DNA from: Verrucomicrobiales bacterium
GTDB lineage: Bacteria; Verrucomicrobiota; Verrucomicrobiia; Limisphaerales; JAYPXF01
DNA length: 64,000 nt
Direction: 5' to 3'
Assembly (NCBI GenBank): GCA_002715965.1
Contig: PBAL01000024.1
Coordinates: 49,559 to 113,558, forward strand
Below are positions 9,344-18,001 of this stretch, piece after piece. The notes beneath the pieces were generated by a model. That model was given only the letters and a program-made list of their open reading frames with translations. It was not told the DNA's origin and made no database searches. The position numbers and the translations under genes were made by a program. Each line of letters opens with the position of its first letter. Position 1 is the first letter of the stretch.

Positions 9344-10279
9344 TTATGCGTTCAGTTTTTCAAACACCCGCAATTGCGCACTGCGCGCTCGCGGGTTGTC
9401 TTTCAATTCACTCGGTCCGGGTAAAATGGCTTTGCGGTTGACCCGCTTGAGCTTCGGCGCACGTGGCTGGCGAAGTTCCGGAACATCCACTTCACCAGGC
9501 ACTTCGTAATCACGTTCCAAAGTGCGTCCGAACTCTTTCACTGTCCGGTCTTCCAGCGAATGGAAGGTGATCACTGCCATTCGCCCACCGGGCTTCAAAA
9601 CTTTCAGCGCGCCATCGAGCCCCTTTTCCAAGGCACCCATCTCGTCGTTCACGGCAATTCGCAGCGCTTGAAAAACCCGGGTCGCGGAGTGCTTGCGTTT
9701 GCCGGCGCGCGGACAAATTTTTTCAATGAACTCCGCCAACTGGCGGGTCGTCTCGAACGGCGAACTCAACCGTTCTTCAGTCAGGGCCTTCGCTATCCGG
9801 CGTCCGGCCGGTTCATCGCCGTAGGCCCAAAAAATCTTCTGCAGTTCTTCCTGGTCCCGTTCATTGACCAGTTCAGCCGCGGTGACCGACTGGCGGTCAT
9901 CCATCCGCATATCGAGCGGACCGTCGTTCATGAAACTGAATCCGCGCTCAGCGATATCCAGTTGCGGCGAACTCACACCCAGGTCCAACAGAACGCCATC
10001 GAAGGTGTCCGGACCGAACCAGTCGGCGAGTTCCGCGAAGTTGCCGCGCCGCAATTCAAAGCGTCCGGCATGCTCCGCAAGCGTGCGTTCAGCCACCTGC
10101 AACGCCGCGCCATCTCGATCGCAGCCAAACACCCGTCCACTCGGTGCACTGCGATTCAAAATGAGGCGACTGTGCCCACCCATGCCCATGGTGCCGTCGG
10201 CGTAGTGCCCGCCCGGCATTGGATTCAGCGCTGCTAACACTTCCTCCGCCATCACCGGGATGTGGGTGTAGTCGTTCAC
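9344..10279 (-). CDS. rsmH: RsmH, 16S rRNA (cytosine-N4)-methyltransferase
   Basis: SAM-dependent enzyme (MraW) that methylates N4 of C1402 in 16S rRNA. The family signature starts at HIPVMAEEVLAAL. It is followed by the SAM motif YADGTMGMGGHSRLIL, FDGVLLDLGVSSPQLD, RGFSFMNDGPLDMRMD, the TRVFQALRIAVNDEM stretch and VITFHSLEDRTVK. The length of 311 matches the family. It is the third gene after the mraZ promoter, the usual dcw place, with an unknown gene between it and mraZ. Confidence 0.96.
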   Translation of the reverse strand: MNDYTHIPVMAEEVLAALNPMPGGHYADGTMGMGGHSRLILNRSAPSGRVFGCDRDGAALQVAERTLAEHAGRFELRRGNFAELADWFGPDTFDGVLLDLGVSSPQLDIAERGFSFMNDGPLDMRMDDRQSVTAAELVNERDQEELQKIFWAYGDEPAGRRIAKALTEERLSSPFETTRQLAEFIEKICPRAGKRKHSATRVFQALRIAVNDEMGALEKGLDGALKVLKPGGRMAVITFHSLEDRTVKEFGRTLERDYEVPGEVDVPELRQPRAPKLKRVNRKAILPGPSELKDNPRARSAQLRVFEKLNA

Positions 10280-10435
10280 GTTTCGTCATGTTTGCTCTTT
10301 CGTTTCGAGCCTCGATCAACCGCTAATCACGCCGATTGCCGCCGGGGTGCGAAAAGAACGAAAACGCTCTACCCGGTCGCCAAACCTTTCTGTGCCTTCG
10401 TTCATCGACGTCAATCGGCGTTCATTAACGGTTGT

Positions 10436-10927
10436 TCAACTCGCAGCCATCCAGTTCGGCGAACGACGACGACGGACGATCGTCCCCGCCTTCCGATAAA
10501 CCAAAGGGCGCTTGGGTTGACGTTTCACCCGCGCGATGGTGCGACCGCGACGGGCCATCTTCAGCTTTTGGGACCAGACCGAACCCCTCGCCACCTGCCC
10601 CGGTTCCTCTCGTGTCGGTGGCGAGGGGTCTGTTTTCGGTTCGGTTAACGGCGGTAGCTGCTCCGGCCGAAAGGTGCTGCGAACGCGCGGCTTGCTCGTC
10701 TTCTTCTTTGCCGCACTGATTTCGCGTTCCATGACATCCTGGTGATGCGCGCCGAGTGGATCTTCCCGGCGAGGCTCGCGGCGAGCCTCACTAATGCGCT
10801 CAACCGCGCCGGGTCGCATGCTGAATTCCGGAATCATCTCGCCGTCATCCACGACGCGGTGCATCGGGCGCCGAACGAGGCCCCTGAGGGCATTGTTTCC
10901 AGCGGCAAGAACATTGAAGATACCCAT
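10436..10927 (-). CDS. Basic hypothetical protein between mraZ and rsmH
   Basis: A 163-residue open frame in the same direction as the dcw genes. The N-terminus (MGIFNVLAAGNNALRGLV) is moderately hydrophobic and the C-terminal half is strongly basic (KMARRGRTIARVKRQPKRP). No domain is recognised. Gaps of about 156 nt on either side are wider than elsewhere in the cluster. Support comes from length, direction and position. Competing plus-strand open frames in the same stretch are low in complexity and face against the operon. It could be a lineage-specific division or nucleoid-associated factor, which is only a guess. Confidence 0.45.
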   Translation of the reverse strand: MGIFNVLAAGNNALRGLVRRPMHRVVDDGEMIPEFSMRPGAVERISEARREPRREDPLGAHHQDVMEREISAAKKKTSKPRVRSTFRPEQLPPLTEPKTDPSPPTREEPGQVARGSVWSQKLKMARRGRTIARVKRQPKRPLVYRKAGTIVRRRRSPNWMAAS

Positions 10928-11083
10928 GCTTCGCCCTCGTTAGCTCAAATGGTTTGCGGTTGGTGGTTTGCAAAGAAGCACGGACAGCCGAGGCGACGAC
11001 ACAATGAGCGGGATCCCAACAATCCCATTCACCGCTTCCTCATCGCCCCGACCTGTCCATACATCACTCATTACACACACTGC

Positions 11084-11545
11084 TCAAATCATCTTCTTGG
11101 CCGCGCTTTCGTGCGCCTGATCGACCGACTCGACCTGTTCGTAGAATTCAGGATTCCAGATCTGAAACCGGTCCCATAGACCGACGAGAATTGCCTCGCC
11201 TGCGATCCCGGCTTTTTTCGCCAATCCGTCTGGGAGGCAGATCCGCCCCGCGCGATCGATCGCCACATCGTCGGAATTCGCACCCAAGACACGTCGCAGG
11301 GATTCAGCCTGCGGATCTCCAAAGGGCATTTCTTCGAGTTTCTCCTCCAACTTCTCCGCCGTCCGAGGCGGCAGAACCAATAAACAAGGGAAGGTTTGCC
11401 CTTCCATGCGCCACAGAATCACGGAATAAGCCGCGTCCTGATTTGAACGCCATTTTGCGGGGATTTGGACACGTCGCTTCTCATCAACACCGTGTTTATA
11501 CAGTGATTTGTAAGAGACTCGTTCGTTTGTCCCATTAGCCGGCAT
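11084..11545 (-). CDS. mraZ: MraZ, transcriptional regulator of the dcw cluster
   Basis: AbrB-like DNA-binding protein made of two swapped-hairpin repeats, which forms a ring and binds tandem TGGG boxes in its own promoter. The first repeat is seen at SLYKHGVDEKRRVQIPAKWR and the second at DDVAIDRAGRICLPDGLAKKAGI, each with the D-x-x-x-R-hydrophobic pattern. The start is taken as the ATG for MPANGTNERV (11543-11545) because the open frame to 11596 begins inside the operator region. Product is 153 residues, normal for MraZ. It heads the dcw cluster and probably represses it. Confidence 0.92.
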   Translation of the reverse strand: MPANGTNERVSYKSLYKHGVDEKRRVQIPAKWRSNQDAAYSVILWRMEGQTFPCLLVLPPRTAEKLEEKLEEMPFGDPQAESLRRVLGANSDDVAIDRAGRICLPDGLAKKAGIAGEAILVGLWDRFQIWNPEFYEQVESVDQAHESAAKKMI

Positions 11546-11580
11546 ATGCTGGTCACGCGGCACACTCGGTTGCAATAATG

Positions 11581-11625
11581 CCCCACGACGGCGCAAGTTC
11601 TACCCACTTCACCCCACATCGTCAA
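11581..11625 (-). promoter_or_regulatory. mraZ/dcw promoter with MraZ operator boxes
   Basis: On the minus strand, TTGACG (11620-11625) and TAGAAC (11597-11602) are separated by exactly 17 nt, a reasonable sigma-70 promoter. Two TGGG-type boxes lie inside the spacer, with their T at 11616 and 11606, exactly 10 nt apart. A third box, TGGGG, has its T at 11585, 21 nt further. MraZ is known to bind tandem TGGGN boxes spaced one helical turn apart in its own promoter, so occupancy here would block RNA polymerase. The promoter is read by eye and not experimentally shown. Confidence 0.7.
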
Positions 11626-11751
11626 CACCCTAGATCGAGTTTTTTTAATGCTTGAGAATGTTTTCACCAGCAAACGGCCGAAAACCGATGGAATTCGCTG
11701 GAACATCATTTGCCCTGACTATCACCTCTCTGAGCCACTGTATGGAAATCA

Positions 11752-11777
11752 CCCCACACCACCCCACGGCCGACCCA
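11752..11777 (-). promoter_or_regulatory. Second cluster of MraZ-like TGGG boxes, upstream of queA
   Basis: Three further TGGG boxes read on the minus strand, with their T at 11777 (TGGGT), 11766 (TGGGG) and 11756 (TGGGG). Spacings are 11 and 10 nt, the helical-turn period of MraZ operators. They lie about 50 nt before the queA start and about 140 nt upstream of the mraZ promoter. No convincing -35/-10 pair was seen overlapping them on either strand. They may extend MraZ control to queA, or allow looping with the first cluster. Binding by MraZ is inferred from box sequence and spacing only. Confidence 0.4.
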
Positions 11778-11825
11778 ATCAAAAAAACTCCCCAAAAAAC
11801 GCCAGATTCGCTACAACTCGAGAAA

Positions 11826-12896
11826 ATGCGCGTATCGGACTTTCATTATGATCTGCCCGAGGAACTGATCGCCCAGCACCCTGCTGAGCGTCGTGACCAG
11901 TCTCGACTGCTGGTAGTTTATCGTTCAAGTGGAGAGCTAGTTCACAAGTCCTTCACCGACTTGCCGGACTTTATCGAACCCGGCGACTTGGTGGTTCTCA
12001 ATAATTCGAAAGTCATTCCAGCCCGCCTGCGAGGCTCCAAACCGAATACGGGAGGCCAAATCGAGATGCTCCTCGTCGAGGAGATTGCCGAAAACGATTG
12101 GTGGACCATGCTCAAACCCGGCAAGCGCGTGCGGCCAGGAGGCTGTATTCAACTCCACAATCTTTCCGGCGCTGCTGCAGAGATTCAGGCCGAACTGATC
12201 GAAAAGAACGACGAGGGCCACTGTCGTGTTCGATTCCAATGCCTCGGTAACATCATTGATCACCTTGCCCAGATCGGCGAAACACCCCTGCCGCCCTACA
12301 TCCAGCGGGACTCCCAGCCCGATCCGGAAGACCAGGACCGCTACCAAACCGTCTATGCCGGACCACCTGGCTCTGCGGCCGCCCCTACCGCCGGTCTCCA
12401 CTTCACCGACGGAATCTTGGAAGACCTCCGAGCCAAGGGCGCCAATATCACCCACGTCACACTCCACGTCGGCCTTGGTACCTTCGCTCAGCTCAAAGTT
12501 GTGAACGTCGAAGACCATCGCATGCACTTCGAGCGATACGAAGTCAGCCAGGAAACCATCGACCTCATCCGTCAAACCAAAGGCGCTGGAAAACGCGTCA
12601 TTGCGATCGGCACCACCACTGTCCGCGTCCTCGAAACGATTGCGCGCCAACCCGAACTCCAACCCGGCCACGGCAAAACGAACATCTTCATCACCCCGCC
12701 ATCCAACTTCAAAATCACAGACGCCCTCCTCACCAACTTCCACCTCCCCGAATCCACCCTCTTGATGCTTGTAAGTGCCTTCGCCAGTCCCGGTTCAATC
12801 GATGGTCGAGCAACAATGCTCTCCGCGTATCAGGCAGCGGTGGATAATCGATACCGATTCTTCAGCTACGGCGATGCGATGCTAATCCTCAACTAA
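11826..12896 (+). CDS. queA: QueA, S-adenosylmethionine:tRNA ribosyltransferase-isomerase
   Basis: Enzyme of queuosine biosynthesis that transfers and isomerises the ribosyl group of SAM onto preQ1 in tRNA, giving epoxyqueuosine. Signatures are FHYDLPEELIAQHP at the N-terminus, VVLNNSKVIPARLRG, PLPPYIQRD, the YQTVYAGPPGSAAAPTAGLH region, HVGLGTFAQLKV, and the C-terminal TNFHLPESTLLMLVSAF. The ATG at 11826 gives 356 residues, the standard length. The open frame continues upstream to 11652 but those codons look non-coding. It is divergent from mraZ and monocistronic as far as can be seen; recQ follows after 82 nt. Confidence 0.96.
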   Translation: MRVSDFHYDLPEELIAQHPAERRDQSRLLVVYRSSGELVHKSFTDLPDFIEPGDLVVLNNSKVIPARLRGSKPNTGGQIEMLLVEEIAENDWWTMLKPGKRVRPGGCIQLHNLSGAAAEIQAELIEKNDEGHCRVRFQCLGNIIDHLAQIGETPLPPYIQRDSQPDPEDQDRYQTVYAGPPGSAAAPTAGLHFTDGILEDLRAKGANITHVTLHVGLGTFAQLKVVNVEDHRMHFERYEVSQETIDLIRQTKGAGKRVIAIGTTTVRVLETIARQPELQPGHGKTNIFITPPSNFKITDALLTNFHLPESTLLMLVSAFASPGSIDGRATMLSAYQAAVDNRYRFFSYGDAMLILN

Positions 12897-12978
12897 TCGG
12901 ACAAGCGGGATGCGTGTCGCGAGCAAGGTGAATAACTCGTCATTTATGCACGCTGTGAAATCGCCTATCTAGTCGCGC

Positions 12979-15141
12979 ATGGCGGAGGATTCCCCGGATT
13001 TGTTTGGAACGCTGAAGAGAGTTTTCGGCTACGAATCCTTCCGCCCGCTCCAGGAATCCATCATCACCGATTCGCTCGCCGGCCGGGATGTCTTCGCGCT
13101 CCTGCCGACGGGTGGTGGAAAATCTCTTTGCTATCAATTGTCGGCGCTGATTCGAGGCGGATTGACCGTGGTGGTCTCTCCCTTGATTGCGCTGATGAAA
13201 GACCAGGTCGACGCGCTTCAATCTGCGGGTGTGGCCGCCACTTTTCTGAACTCGTCTTTGTCGGCGGATGAATCGCGGGCGCGACTGCGTGCACTTCACA
13301 ATCACGAGTTCGATCTGCTTTACGTTGCACCCGAGCGGCTGATGCTGCCGGGCTTCCTGCAGGACCTGCAGAATTGGCATGTAGCTTTGTTTGCAATCGA
13401 CGAAGCGCATTGCATCAGCGAGTGGGGGCATGACTTCCGCCCGGAATATCGCCAGCTGGCCAACCTGCGCGAGCAGTTTCCAAAGGTGCCGTTCATGGCT
13501 CTCACCGCGACGGCTACGGAGAGGGTGAAGAACGACATCGTCAAGCAACTCCATATGCACGATCCCGCAATTGCCGTTGCGAGCTTTAACCGGGCAAACC
13601 TGAGCTATCGGATATCCGGGAAACAGAAGGCGTACGATCAGGTGCTGAATCATGTCCACTCGCAGCGGGGTGAGAGTGGAATCGTCTATTGCCAGGCGCG
13701 GAAGACCGCGGAGAGCGTCGCACGCAAGCTGTCCCTCGATGGTGTCGCGGCTGCGCCCTATCATGCGGGTATGAGCGCGGAGGATCGTTCGAAGAATCAG
13801 GAGGCGTTTCTTCGCGATGAGGTGCACGTGATCTGCGCCACGGTTGCTTTTGGGATGGGGATCAACAAACCGAACGTCCGCTACGTGATTCACTATGATC
13901 TCCCCAAGAACATAGAGAGCTACTATCAAGAGACGGGCCGTGCCGGCCGTGATGGGTTGCCAAGCGACTGTCTCCTTCTGTTCAGTTCAGGTGACCGCGT
14001 GAAGTATGCGCGCTTCATCGACGAGAAGACGGATCCGAATGAACGCGAAATAGCCCATACGCAACTGGAGCAGATTGTTCACTACGCCGAGGATGCCAAT
14101 TGTCGACGCCGGCATCTGCTTGATTACTTTGGCGAAACCTATCCGGATGACAACTGTGGCGCCTGCGATAATTGTCTCAATCCGCGCGAGACCTTTAACG
14201 GAACGGTGTCCGCACAGAAGTTTCTTTCCTGTGTATATCGAATCAAAGAGCGGAGCGGTTTTAGTGTCGGGATCGGTCATGTGGTCGAAGTGCTGAGCGG
14301 AGCAGAGACCGAGAAAATTCGTCGATGGGGTCACGACAAGCTCTCGACTTACGGAATTGGGAAGGAACACAGTCGCAAGGAATGGCAATCGATTGGCCGC
14401 GAACTCGTTCGCTTGGGGTATCTGCTTCAGGATTCCGGCAAGTTCAGCACGCTGAATATTTCGTCGGAGGGATACACTTTCCTCAAGTCTCGCGAATCGC
14501 TGGAACTGACCCGGCCCGTTGCCGCGCCTGAAGTTCGTGCGCAGCGCGCCGGGGAAATCGAGTGCGACGATTCGCTCTACGACCGGCTTGCCAAGTTGCG
14601 CAAGCAACTCGCCGACGAACGTGGAGTTCCTCCCTATATTGTGTTTTCTGACGTCTCGCTTCGTCAGATGGCACGTTACTATCCACAGTCTGCGGAGGAG
14701 TTTTCACGCATCAGTGGTGTCGGTGAGAAGAAGTTGAAGGAGTTTGGTGAGGCCTTCATGGAATCAATCGAGGAGCACCTGGAAACCTATCCGAAACATC
14801 AATTTCAAGATGTGGCTCCCATCGAACCCACAGGGTCCAAACGCACGGACACGGTTGAGGAGACGCTGAAGATGTTCCAGTCCGGCATGGACCTCGAGGA
14901 GATTGCTGCGGAACGCAAATTGAAGGCGGGCACGATCGCAACGCACATCGCGACGGGCTTCGAAGCCGGTCAGGATCTCGACATAAATCGGGTCATCGAA
15001 CCCAAGGCGCAGAACGAGATGGCGATGGCTTTCAAGAAGACCGGTTTCGCCAGTCTCGGCGCGACCTTCCGTGCGCTGGGTGAGCGCTATGACTATGATC
15101 AGTTGAAGATCTACCGCGCGTATTTGCAGAAGCAGGGGTGA
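12979..15141 (+). CDS. recQ: RecQ-family ATP-dependent DNA helicase
   Basis: 3'-5' DNA helicase for recombination and fork repair. The ATPase core shows TGGGKS (near residues 44-49), the DEAH box with the RecQ aromatic-rich loop (DEAHCISEWGHDFRPEY, near 141), and motif VI QETGRAGRDG. A zinc-binding segment with the pattern C-x(n)-C-x2-C (CRRRHLLDYFG to CGACDNC) follows, then the winged-helix RQC domain. An HRDC domain sits near 535-605 (LAKLRKQLADERGVPPYIVF). A C-terminal helix-turn-helix-like segment starts with ETLKMFQSGMDLEEIAAERK. The 720-residue length fits the extended RecQ form with this extra domain. Confidence 0.95.
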   Translation: MAEDSPDLFGTLKRVFGYESFRPLQESIITDSLAGRDVFALLPTGGGKSLCYQLSALIRGGLTVVVSPLIALMKDQVDALQSAGVAATFLNSSLSADESRARLRALHNHEFDLLYVAPERLMLPGFLQDLQNWHVALFAIDEAHCISEWGHDFRPEYRQLANLREQFPKVPFMALTATATERVKNDIVKQLHMHDPAIAVASFNRANLSYRISGKQKAYDQVLNHVHSQRGESGIVYCQARKTAESVARKLSLDGVAAAPYHAGMSAEDRSKNQEAFLRDEVHVICATVAFGMGINKPNVRYVIHYDLPKNIESYYQETGRAGRDGLPSDCLLLFSSGDRVKYARFIDEKTDPNEREIAHTQLEQIVHYAEDANCRRRHLLDYFGETYPDDNCGACDNCLNPRETFNGTVSAQKFLSCVYRIKERSGFSVGIGHVVEVLSGAETEKIRRWGHDKLSTYGIGKEHSRKEWQSIGRELVRLGYLLQDSGKFSTLNISSEGYTFLKSRESLELTRPVAAPEVRAQRAGEIECDDSLYDRLAKLRKQLADERGVPPYIVFSDVSLRQMARYYPQSAEEFSRISGVGEKKLKEFGEAFMESIEEHLETYPKHQFQDVAPIEPTGSKRTDTVEETLKMFQSGMDLEEIAAERKLKAGTIATHIATGFEAGQDLDINRVIEPKAQNEMAMAFKKTGFASLGATFRALGERYDYDQLKIYRAYLQKQG

Positions 15142-15197
15142 ACCACCCTGAATGGAAATAGCGTGCGAGTGGATTTGGGTCTGGTAATGCTGACAGC

Positions 15198-16442
15198 ATG
15201 AATCGTCGGCACTTTCTGAAAACCAGCTCTCTTGTGACCGGGAGTTTTCTCTCGGCGAATGGCAATGCGACTGGTGCGGGTGCAACTTCGCCTGAACACC
15301 TCATCCAGCTCGATGAAGAACTCGTCCTTCGCAGCAAATTCCTGAATGAACCCATCACGATTCAGTCCATCGATCTCCTGCGAAACGGACGCAACTTCCT
15401 GGTGCGTATTCGTTCCCATGACGGAGCCGAGAGCGTCACTGCTCCAAACTCGCTCCGGTTGAAGGACTGTTGGCCGATCTTTCAGAACCGGGTGCGCCGT
15501 TTCTTCATCGGAAAGGATGCATGCCAAATCGAGAAACTGCTGGTCCAACTCTATCGCCACGGAAGCAATTACAAATGGCAGGGACTTGCGTTCTGGGTCT
15601 GCCAGGCTGCGCTGGAAATGGGCGTGCTGGATCTGATTGGCAAGGTGCGCGGTGTTCCCCTGGGTGAACTGTTTGGCGATGTCCGCCGGCGCGACATTGG
15701 GATCTATCGCGCGAGCGGCAATCGGCGAAACACTCCCGAGCAGGAGGCGGATGTGTTGCGTCGCTTCATTGCCGAGACCGGTGCGAAGGCTGTGAAGATT
15801 CGGCTTGGCGGGCGGATGAAGCAACTAGAGGACACGCGTCCCGGACGGACGGAAAAACTGATTCCACACATTCGGAAGGTGCTTGGGGATCAGATCACGC
15901 TATACGCGGATTCGAACAGTTCATACGGTGTGAAGGACGCTATTCGCATCGGGCGTCTGTTGGAGGAGAATGATTACGCATTCTACGAAGAACCGGTTCC
16001 CTTCGATCACTTGTGGGAAACGAAGCAGGTGACGGAAGCGCTGAAGATTCCCGTGGCCGGTGGCGAACAGGAGTACAGTATGAGGCGTTTTCGATGGGCG
16101 ATTGAGAATCGTGCGATGGACGTGGTGATGCCCGACCTGCACTACAATGGTGGGTTCATTCGCAGCGTGCGGGTGGCCAGGATGGCGGACGCGGCCGGAT
16201 TGAAATGCACGCCTCACATGTCCGGTTCAGGATTGGGTTACGTGAACGTCCTGCACTTCGCCAGCTTTGTGCCGAACATCACGGATCATCAGGAGTTCAA
16301 AGGGACGAGCGATATTCCGTGTGCAAGCAAGACATCGTCGCTCAAACCTAAGAATGGAATTGTTATCTGCCCAAGCGAACCCGGCATGGGCGTGGAGGTC
16401 GATCCGGACTACGTCAGGAAATCACGATTGGTGCCTGCGTAA
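15198..16442 (+). CDS. Secreted enolase-superfamily (mandelate racemase/muconate lactonizing-like) enzyme
   Basis: A 414-residue protein with a twin-arginine-like export signal (MNRRHFLKTSSLVTGSFLS). The rest follows the mandelate racemase plan: a capping domain, KAVKIRLGG as the K-x-K/R catalytic element, metal ligands in YADSNSSY (Asp), YEEPVP (Glu) and AGGEQEY (Glu), and a late TPHMSGSGLG with a possible catalytic His. Such enzymes abstract the proton alpha to a carboxylate of sugar acids or amino acids. The substrate cannot be told from sequence. Export signals on this fold are frequent in PVC bacteria. Confidence 0.85.
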   Translation: MNRRHFLKTSSLVTGSFLSANGNATGAGATSPEHLIQLDEELVLRSKFLNEPITIQSIDLLRNGRNFLVRIRSHDGAESVTAPNSLRLKDCWPIFQNRVRRFFIGKDACQIEKLLVQLYRHGSNYKWQGLAFWVCQAALEMGVLDLIGKVRGVPLGELFGDVRRRDIGIYRASGNRRNTPEQEADVLRRFIAETGAKAVKIRLGGRMKQLEDTRPGRTEKLIPHIRKVLGDQITLYADSNSSYGVKDAIRIGRLLEENDYAFYEEPVPFDHLWETKQVTEALKIPVAGGEQEYSMRRFRWAIENRAMDVVMPDLHYNGGFIRSVRVARMADAAGLKCTPHMSGSGLGYVNVLHFASFVPNITDHQEFKGTSDIPCASKTSSLKPKNGIVICPSEPGMGVEVDPDYVRKSRLVPA

Positions 16443-16455
16443 ACGGCAGTTCCAT

Positions 16456-16812
16456 TCATCGGCCCTTCTTCTTGTTCGTTCGGACGGTCACCTGCGTTCC
16501 CGCCGGCTTGGTCTTGATCCAGGCGATGAACTTCGCGATCTCCTCGTGTTCCTTCAGGAAATCAAGCGTGTTGTAGTCCCGCTCCAGTTGTTTCTCGGTC
16601 AGAACGGCGTGCACCTGCTTGTGACACGGTCGACAGAACAGGGCGAGTCGTGTTCGGACTTCGGTACGGTCGAATTCCTTCTTGTTCTTCTTGTTCGAAT
16701 GACGCGTTCTCGGGATCAGGTGATGCTTGGTGACTTCACCCACGATCCGTTCGCACAATTCACATTCGTATTCACCGATCATGCCAGCCTCCCGTTCGGG
16801 AGAGGCGAACAT
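16456..16812 (-). CDS. HNH-type endonuclease
   Basis: A small 118-residue protein with an HNH core: a CELCER zinc knuckle, then THHLIPRTRH, then FCRPCHKQVHAVLTE with the second Cys pair and final His. HNH proteins of this size cut DNA non-specifically or act as homing or defence nucleases. Here no partner methylase or toxin-antitoxin gene is adjacent. It is convergent with the enolase-like gene and divergent from the ThuA-like gene. An internal ATG (16782, MIGEYECELC) may be the true start, since it directly precedes the first knuckle. Confidence 0.82.
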   Translation of the reverse strand: MFASPEREAGMIGEYECELCERIVGEVTKHHLIPRTRHSNKKNKKEFDRTEVRTRLALFCRPCHKQVHAVLTEKQLERDYNTLDFLKEHEEIAKFIAWIKTKPAGTQVTVRTNKKKGR

Positions 16813-16938
16813 TCACCCATTGGAATGTCTTGTCAAACTGCGCGGCAAATTCGCAACGGCATTCGTTTTCTCAAGGATTCGCTTGATCTCAAAATCCATG
16901 TCAGAATAGTCCCCGCAAGCCAAACATCTCTCAATCAC

Positions 16939-17895
16939 ATGAAAAAACTTCTCGCACTCACACTCCTGTTCGCCTCGCTGCCCGGTGTCGATGCCGCGCA
17001 ACTGAAGGCGCTCATTGTCGACGGCCAGAACAACCACGCGGTCTGGCCCAAGGGCACGATCATGATGAAGCAGTATCTCGGAGAGACGGGACTGTTCACC
17101 GTGGATGTCCAGCGCACTCGCTTTACTTCTCGTGCCGGACGCGAACAGGCCTGGCTCAAGTATGTCGGCATCAAGACTGAGGATCATCCCAAGGCCAAAT
17201 CCGATTCCGAATTTGCGCCGGATTTCTCGGGGTATGACGTTGTGGTGTCCAACTTCGGATGGGGCGCCGCGCCTTGGCCTGAGAAGACGCAGAAGGCATT
17301 TGAGAAGTTTGTGAAAAATGGTGGCGGGTTTGTTTCCGTGCACGCGGCCGACAATTCGTTTCCAGAGTGGAAGGCTTACAATCGCATGATCGGTATTGGT
17401 GGATGGGGCAATCGCAATGAGAAGGACGGTCCCTACGTCTATTACAACGACGACGGCAAACTGATCCGCGACACGTCAAAAGGCAGGGGAGGCGCGCACG
17501 GCAAGCGCCACGAATTTCCGATCACCGTTCGTAATTCGAATCACCCGATCACCAAGGGCCTGCCCAAGCACTGGCTCACCAGCGAGGACGAATGCTACGG
17601 CCGGCTCCGTGGTCCCGCCGAACAGATGACCGTACTTGCCACGGGTGAAGATCTTTCGAAGCCCGAACTCAAAGGCCGCCATGAGCCGATGTTAATGACG
17701 ATCAAGTTTGGCAAGGGACGGGTGTTTCACAACACGCTCGGTCACGACACCGCGGCTTTGGAAGGAGTGAGTTTCATCACCACCTTCACGCGCGGCACGG
17801 AATGGGCGGCTACCGGCAAGGTTACACAGACTGTGCCGGATGACTTCCCGAAGAAGGACAAGGCGACGAGTCGGAAGTTCGATTACAAGAAGTAG
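16939..17895 (+). CDS. Secreted ThuA-like domain protein
   Basis: A 318-residue protein with a clear Sec signal peptide (MKKLLALTLLFASLPGVDA). The body matches ThuA/trehalose-utilisation-like proteins with a class I glutamine amidotransferase-like fold: LKALIVDGQNNHAVWPKG, DYDVVVSNFGWGAAPWPE-type strands, FVKNGGGFVSVHAADNSF, EPMLMTIKFGKGRVFHNTLGHD. The family is abundant in PVC and Bacteroidetes genomes near sugar-processing genes, but its reaction is not established. A long upstream extension of the open frame (from 16267) overlaps the HNH gene and the enolase gene and is not real. The ATG at 16939 starts the signal peptide. Confidence 0.88.
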   Translation: MKKLLALTLLFASLPGVDAAQLKALIVDGQNNHAVWPKGTIMMKQYLGETGLFTVDVQRTRFTSRAGREQAWLKYVGIKTEDHPKAKSDSEFAPDFSGYDVVVSNFGWGAAPWPEKTQKAFEKFVKNGGGFVSVHAADNSFPEWKAYNRMIGIGGWGNRNEKDGPYVYYNDDGKLIRDTSKGRGGAHGKRHEFPITVRNSNHPITKGLPKHWLTSEDECYGRLRGPAEQMTVLATGEDLSKPELKGRHEPMLMTIKFGKGRVFHNTLGHDTAALEGVSFITTFTRGTEWAATGKVTQTVPDDFPKKDKATSRKFDYKK

Positions 17896-18001
17896 TGCTC
17901 TTTAACTGCAGCGGGCGCCATCTGCCACACCTCGGTAGAGGGTTGGGTGAGGGAGAACGCATGAACCAGGAATGATGCCCGCTCGTCTGAAATGATTCGC
18001 A

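Noticed and set aside
12940..13929. A 329-codon minus-strand open frame opposite recQ.
   Set aside because: It is a shadow of the helicase core caused by codon bias.
16267..16938. Upstream extension of the ThuA-like frame to 16267.
   Set aside because: It overlaps the enolase-like gene and the opposite-strand HNH gene; the signal peptide starts at 16939.
17896..18001. A GGGTGAGGGAGA-type stretch between convergent genes, similar to common genomic repeats.
   Set aside because: Only one copy was seen in the window, so a repeat family cannot be claimed.
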